64,000 bases of DNA, from the NCBI RefSeq assembly GCF_900187875.1, contig NZ_FYEX01000002.1, positions 329,654 to 393,653 on the forward strand, written 5' to 3'. Under the pieces are notes generated by a model. It saw nothing but the letters and a program-made list of their open reading frames with translations. It was not told where the DNA came from and did no database searches. Shown piece after piece: positions 61,032-64,000 of this stretch. This DNA is from Polynucleobacter victoriensis. GTDB lineage: Bacteria > Pseudomonadota > Gammaproteobacteria > Burkholderiales > Burkholderiaceae. Position numbers and translations under genes: made by a program. Every line of letters begins with the position of its first letter. Position 1 is the stretch's first letter.

Positions 61032-61759
61032 TACACTTGGCCCTCGCCAAAGAATTTCTGGATAACTGGATCAGCATGTTGACTCAGAACATCAATACGG
61101 TCATCCGCTCTAATAACGCCTTTATCCAAGAACATAACTTTTTCGGCAATATTGCTAGCCAAATTTAGATCGTGAGTTACACAAATCATGGTGATGCCCT
61201 CACCATGCAATCGATTGATCAAATCTGCAACGTCTCTAGACATCACAGGATCCAATGCTGAAGTTGGCTCATCCATGACCAAGACTGCAGGATCCATAGC
61301 TAAAGCACGCGAAATAGCCACACGTTGCTTCTGACCACCCGATAATTGTGCAGGATATTTATCTTGATGAGGCGCCATATCAAAATGAGATAGCTCATGC
61401 AGAGCCTTTTCTTTAGCGCTAGCTTCACTCATACCTTTTAATTTACGAAGACCTAGGGTCACATTATCTAAAACAGATAAATGGCTATACAAGGCAAATT
61501 GCTGAAAAACGAAACCGATCTGTTGACGTAACTCCCTAACATCCACGTTAGGTCCCAAGACCTCTTTGCCACGAAATAAAATCGAGCCCGATGTTGGCTC
61601 TACCAAGCGATTCAAGCAACGCAATAGAGTTGATTTGCCTGAGCCAGAGGCACCCATCAATACTTTAACTTCACCCTCATGGAGATCAAGATTGATGTTT
61701 GACAAAACTTTTTGCCCCTCAAACTCTTTAACCAGATCTCTTACCTGAATTAACGCCAC
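61031..61759 (-). CDS. Polar amino acid ABC transporter, ATP-binding protein
   Basis: A 242-residue ATPase of the GlnQ/HisP family. Walker A MGASGSGKSTLLRCLNRL (about residues 34-51), Q-loop FVFQQFALYSHLSVLDNV, signature LSGGQKQRVAISRALAMDP, Walker B VLVMDEPTSALDP and the switch His in CVTHDLNLAS are all intact. It lies between the two permease genes. Confidence 0.95.
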   Translation of the reverse strand: MALIQVRDLVKEFEGQKVLSNINLDLHEGEVKVLMGASGSGKSTLLRCLNRLVEPTSGSILFRGKEVLGPNVDVRELRQQIGFVFQQFALYSHLSVLDNVTLGLRKLKGMSEASAKEKALHELSHFDMAPHQDKYPAQLSGGQKQRVAISRALAMDPAVLVMDEPTSALDPVMSRDVADLINRLHGEGITMICVTHDLNLASNIAEKVMFLDKGVIRADDRIDVLSQHADPVIQKFFGEGQV

Positions 61760-61793
61760 TCTAATATCTCACTTAAATAGTAATTTGATTGAC

Positions 61794-62447
61794 TCATACA
61801 GAGCCCATCCCAGGAATTTGATACCGCTTACTCAATACTTGAACACCAATCAAACAAATTCTGTAAATAACAAAATACAAAACCCCAACTGCCAAATAGA
61901 TCTCAATACCACGCAAAGTCGTGGCAGTTAAAGTCATAGCTTGCTTGGTAATTTCTGGAATACCCACGGTGTAAGCAAACGGTGAAAACTTTAAGACTGT
62001 TGTGAACTCATTAACCATGCCTGGCACTGAGAATCTGAGCATTTGAGGTAACTCAATATAAAGTAAGACCTGCCACCTGGTCATGCCCATGGCTTTAGCC
62101 GCCAAAATTTCAGCAGGGTCAACTGAATTAAACGCCCCACGAAACACTTCAGATAAATATGCGGAAGCTACCAAGCCAAGACTTAAGGCCATAGCTAATA
62201 GTGGCGGGCCTTTAAAACCAATACCTGGCAAACCAAAATAAACAATGAATAGCAATACTAAAACCGGTACGCCACGAAAGACATAGGCGTATCCATCAAT
62301 AAATGAGTTAACCCCTGGGAAATCAAGACGCCTCAGACTAGCCAAAGCCAACCCAACGACCAAGCCTGTTACAGAACAAACCAGTGTCACTAACACTGTG
62401 TATGAGACTCCTTGCGCAAGCTGCGCAAGGATGTCATAGAAAGTCAC
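61794..62447 (-). CDS. Polar amino acid ABC transporter, permease 1
   Basis: A 217-residue permease with about five helices and the EAA-type loop AAKAMGMTRWQVLLYIELPQMLRFSVPG (about residues 125-152). FRGVPVLVLLFIVYFGLPG is typical of HisMQ-type permeases. It pairs with permease 2 as a heterodimer. It starts 35 nt after the binding-protein gene. Confidence 0.92.
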   Translation of the reverse strand: MTFYDILAQLAQGVSYTVLVTLVCSVTGLVVGLALASLRRLDFPGVNSFIDGYAYVFRGVPVLVLLFIVYFGLPGIGFKGPPLLAMALSLGLVASAYLSEVFRGAFNSVDPAEILAAKAMGMTRWQVLLYIELPQMLRFSVPGMVNEFTTVLKFSPFAYTVGIPEITKQAMTLTATTLRGIEIYLAVGVLYFVIYRICLIGVQVLSKRYQIPGMGSV

Positions 62448-62482
62448 GAGATGATCTTTCTTAAAGTGTCATGGATGAACGT

Positions 62483-63235
62483 TTACTTCATCCACTTATC
62501 TAAAGTAGCTTTTACTTTTTCAGGGCCAATTTCTTTTAGATATTTGTCAAAATCATCACGTAGTTTTGAACCCTTAGCAAAAGCAAAACCTAACTGATCA
62601 AAGCCAGTAAATACATAACTACTTTGTACAGGTAGATTCAATTTGTTTTGGTAATTTAAAAATACTGGCTCTTCAATGAATGCCAAATCTAGATTGCCAT
62701 TTTGAAGATCCGTAATCACCTCAGCATAAGATGGATAAAGCTTTACCTTACTCAAGGTGTAGTAACCCTTTGGTTCTAACTCATTTTTAATGAGATCATC
62801 GTAAGCCATGCCACGTGGGTAACCAACGGAGTATTTTTTCAACTGCTTAAGATCAGTAATTTTGATATTTTTATTTTTTAAGCTCACTAAATGCCATGCG
62901 TTGTCATAGTATGGCTGTGAAAAGTCCATCACTTCTTTGCGCTTATCAGTAATTGAGATTCCAGAAAATGCCACATCCGCTTGGCCACTAGAAACAGCAC
63001 CCAACATACCCGCCCAATCATAAGGGGTTACTTTAATCGTGCAACCACGCGCTTGACAGTAGCCTTGGAATAAATCCATATCAACTCCAACGATTTGCCC
63101 TTTGTCATCAAACAACATGGGGGGAGATGCAGGAGAAACTGCTACTTTGATTTGTTTTGAATCATCACCTTTTGAACAGGCAACAACACCAAGTGCAAGA
63201 ACAGCTGAAATTAATACCCAAAGAAAGCGTTTCAT
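62483..63235 (-). CDS. Polar amino acid ABC transporter, substrate-binding lipoprotein
   Basis: A 250-residue precursor of the SBP_bac_3 family. The lipobox VVAC puts the lipidated cysteine at about residue 20. The ligand-binding signature is visible: GVDMDLFQGYCQARG near residue 50 and GMLGAVSSGQADVAFSGISITDKRKEVMDFSQPYYD at about residues 75-112. The residues do not settle the ligand. It is the first gene of the transporter operon, with a terminator-like hairpin about 90 nt upstream separating it from the right-hand element. Confidence 0.93.
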   Translation of the reverse strand: MKRFLWVLISAVLALGVVACSKGDDSKQIKVAVSPASPPMLFDDKGQIVGVDMDLFQGYCQARGCTIKVTPYDWAGMLGAVSSGQADVAFSGISITDKRKEVMDFSQPYYDNAWHLVSLKNKNIKITDLKQLKKYSVGYPRGMAYDDLIKNELEPKGYYTLSKVKLYPSYAEVITDLQNGNLDLAFIEEPVFLNYQNKLNLPVQSSYVFTGFDQLGFAFAKGSKLRDDFDKYLKEIGPEKVKATLDKWMK

Positions 63236-63326
63236 GTATGTGCTCCGATTTATTTAAGCCAATGAACCCCAAGAAGGATGTGAAATAAGTATAAGGTATT
63301 AAAGCTCAATAAATACTTAAAAAACA

Positions 63327-63354
63327 AAACCCCCAACATTACTGATGGGGGTTT
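63327..63354. terminator. Terminator-like hairpin beside the tRNA fragment
   Basis: AAACCCCCA (63327-63335) pairs with TGGGGGTTT (63346-63354). On the minus strand it follows the tRNA 3' end by 8 nt, so it was probably the terminator of the once-intact tRNA gene. Confidence 0.75.
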
Positions 63355-63362
63355 ATAACTAC

Positions 63363-63407
63363 TGGTGGGCCCTCGCGGACTTGAACCGCGGACCAAAGGA
63401 TTATGAG
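63363..63407 (-). pseudogene. 3' half of a tRNA with CAU anticodon (Met or Ile2): attachment-site remnant
   Basis: On the minus strand the 45 nt run from the anticodon loop CTCATAA through TCCTTTGGTC, the T-arm CGCGG-TTCAAGT-CCGCG and the acceptor half AGGGCCC to A and encoded CCA. The matching 5' half (GGGCCCT, D-arm, 5' anticodon stem) is missing; the sequence departs from tRNA at 63408. A 3' tRNA half next to an integrase remnant is the standard footprint of integration into a tRNA gene. Met versus Ile2 cannot be decided from this half alone. Confidence 0.85.
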
Positions 63408-63536
63408 AACAGAAAACCGGACTTGAACTCCATAAACAGGGTCTCTACAAGCTTCAAATATCGGTGTGTAGTGTTATGTGTAGTGTTTTTATATGGCTAA
63501 ATTTTCATTTGTTGTGAAATTAAGCTTTTTAACTAT
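63408..63536. other. Gene-free stretch between tRNA remnant and integrase remnant
   Basis: Together with 63236-63362 this makes about 300 nt without a gene. To the left are the hairpin and the tRNA half. Here I see CGGACTTGAAC (63418-63428), an 11-bp copy of the T-arm sequence at 63376-63386, and the direct repeats at 63465-63487. No tRNA 5' half is present. Confidence 0.6.
63465..63487. repeat. Two 11-bp direct repeats, possible integrase arm sites
   Basis: TGTGTAGTGTT occurs at 63465-63475 and again at 63477-63487, one base apart, about 60 nt from the tRNA remnant and 50 nt before the integrase remnant. Closely spaced direct repeats beside the core site are typical of arm-type binding sites of tyrosine recombinases (inference). 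Confidence 0.6.
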
Positions 63537-63932
63537 ATGAAAATCATACACCAATCCAATTATCTCAATTATTCACAAGTTAGTAAGCCCATCTTTGTTC
63601 CGATCCCAAATATACAAACCAAAGAATCAACATCAGATCTTATTTACTTAAGAGATGGTGAAGTGGTTTTATATAAAAGACCTGATAGCTCTGTTTGGCA
63701 AGTGCGCTTCAAGCTATTTGACCGAAAGTGGCACTGCTATTCCACAAGGCATAACAATCTTGAATATGCTAAGCGGTCTGCCAGTGAAATGTACGATGAA
63801 ATTCGATTTAAAGAAAAGATGGGGCTAGGTCGCGGTAAGAAGCAACACGATAAACGCGAAGCCTCGAAAGACAGAGACTGGCAAATAGAAAAAGCCCGAA
63901 TTATACGTTCGGGCTCCAAGATAGCGGACTAA
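63537..63932 (+). pseudogene. Truncated tyrosine-recombinase (integrase) N-terminus
   Basis: A 131-residue frame. Residues 40-95 (DGEVVLYKRPDSSVWQVRFK, then KWHCYSTRHNNLEYAKRSASEMYDEIRFKEKMGLG) resemble the N-terminal part of phage-type integrases, which start with a ...L-RP-S..WQ.R... W...ST....EAK..A..LY.. pattern. The core-binding and catalytic domains with R-H-R-Y are absent: the frame ends in a charged stretch inside two terminator hairpins. I read it as a decayed integrase. No strong ribosome-binding site is visible. Confidence 0.7.
63893..63915 (-). terminator. Terminator hairpin inside the integrase remnant (minus-directed)
   Basis: AGCCCGAA (63893-63900) pairs with TTCGGGCT (63908-63915); on the minus strand the stem is followed by TTTTC. 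It could end a minus-strand gene lying to the right of the window. Confidence 0.65.
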
Positions 63933-63948
63933 CGTAGTCCGCTTTTTT
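63924..63948 (+). terminator. Terminator at the end of the integrase remnant
   Basis: GCGGACTA (63924-63931) pairs with TAGTCCGC (63935-63942), followed by TTTTTT. The stem overlaps the stop codon of the remnant frame. Confidence 0.8.
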
Positions 63949-63963
63949 ATTGCTGTTGTTTTG

Positions 63964-64000
63964 TTACTTAGCCAATAAAGTCCAAGTATCCACAACGCTA
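63964..64000 (-). CDS. Possible C-terminus of a minus-strand gene continuing to the right
   Basis: Twelve codons read on the minus strand (SVVDTWTLLAK, then TAA at 63964-63966) enter from the right edge and are followed by minus-directed terminator sequence at 63893-63915. Too short to identify; the frame may be chance. Confidence 0.2.
   Translation of the reverse strand, partial: SVVDTWTLLAK

Noticed and set aside
1..64000. CRISPR arrays, intact insertion sequences, toxin-antitoxin or defence gene clusters
   Set aside because: No regular spacer-repeat pattern, transposase or recognisable defence domain was seen; the only mobile trace is at the right edge.

Overview
The window looks like core chromosome of a low-GC betaproteobacterium of the Burkholderiaceae, most like Polynucleobacter. 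Gene order (ilvBHC-psd-pssA-leuA; spoT-rpoZ-gmk-yicC beside rph-rdgB-hemW; nad genes; hupB; serS-lolA-ftsK; nadE-glnB) and proteins such as the DUF3619/DUF3106 pair next to an ECF sigma factor are typical of Burkholderiales, while the base composition is clearly AT-rich for that order. The genus is an inference from recalled gene order and protein resemblance, not from a search.

Layout. 1-6.1 kb (minus): NADH dehydrogenase genes nuoA-F, tRNA-Leu(GAG), secG, tpiA and a quinone oxidoreductase. 6.2-15.6 kb (minus): pnp and rpsO, then branched-chain amino acid and phosphatidylethanolamine synthesis (ilvB-ilvH-ilvC-psd-pssA-leuA). A leucine attenuator with a 22-residue leader peptide precedes leuA. 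15.8-21.9 kb: an ECF sigma / DUF3619 / DUF3106 / RDD membrane-protein module, a truncated haemoglobin, a large FtsX-type permease and a Bug-type binding protein. 22-29.4 kb: tRNA-Arg, greB, spoT-rpoZ-gmk-yicC diverging from rph-rdgB-hemW, and tRNA-Ser.

29.5-41.8 kb: pgi and a phosphohexomutase, panD, three bactofilin genes, nadA-nadC facing nadB, prfC, a Methyltransf_32-like methyltransferase, an extradiol dioxygenase and HU. 42-53.2 kb: serS-lolA-ftsK diverging from trxB; glnB, nadE, ppa; the DEAD-box helicase gene rhlE with ubiC; a 44-residue membrane protein; nnrD. 53.3-63.2 kb: a GST, copA/copZ, an M50 protease, a lipocalin, a phasin-like protein, a sodium:solute symporter and a four-gene polar amino acid ABC transporter. 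The right edge (63.36 kb onward) changes character: the 3' half of a CAU-anticodon tRNA is fused to foreign sequence, followed by two 11-bp direct repeats and a truncated tyrosine-recombinase N-terminus. It reads as the decayed end of a tRNA-integrated element that continues beyond the window.

I found no CRISPR array, intact insertion sequence or complete new multi-gene system. The strongest non-standard signals are regulatory: the leu attenuator; six genes with a -10-like hexamer exactly 6 nt before the start codon and no Shine-Dalgarno (candidate leaderless mRNAs); a terminator-like hairpin after ppa that also contains the nadE ribosome-binding site; and a hairpin covering the rhlE ribosome-binding site.
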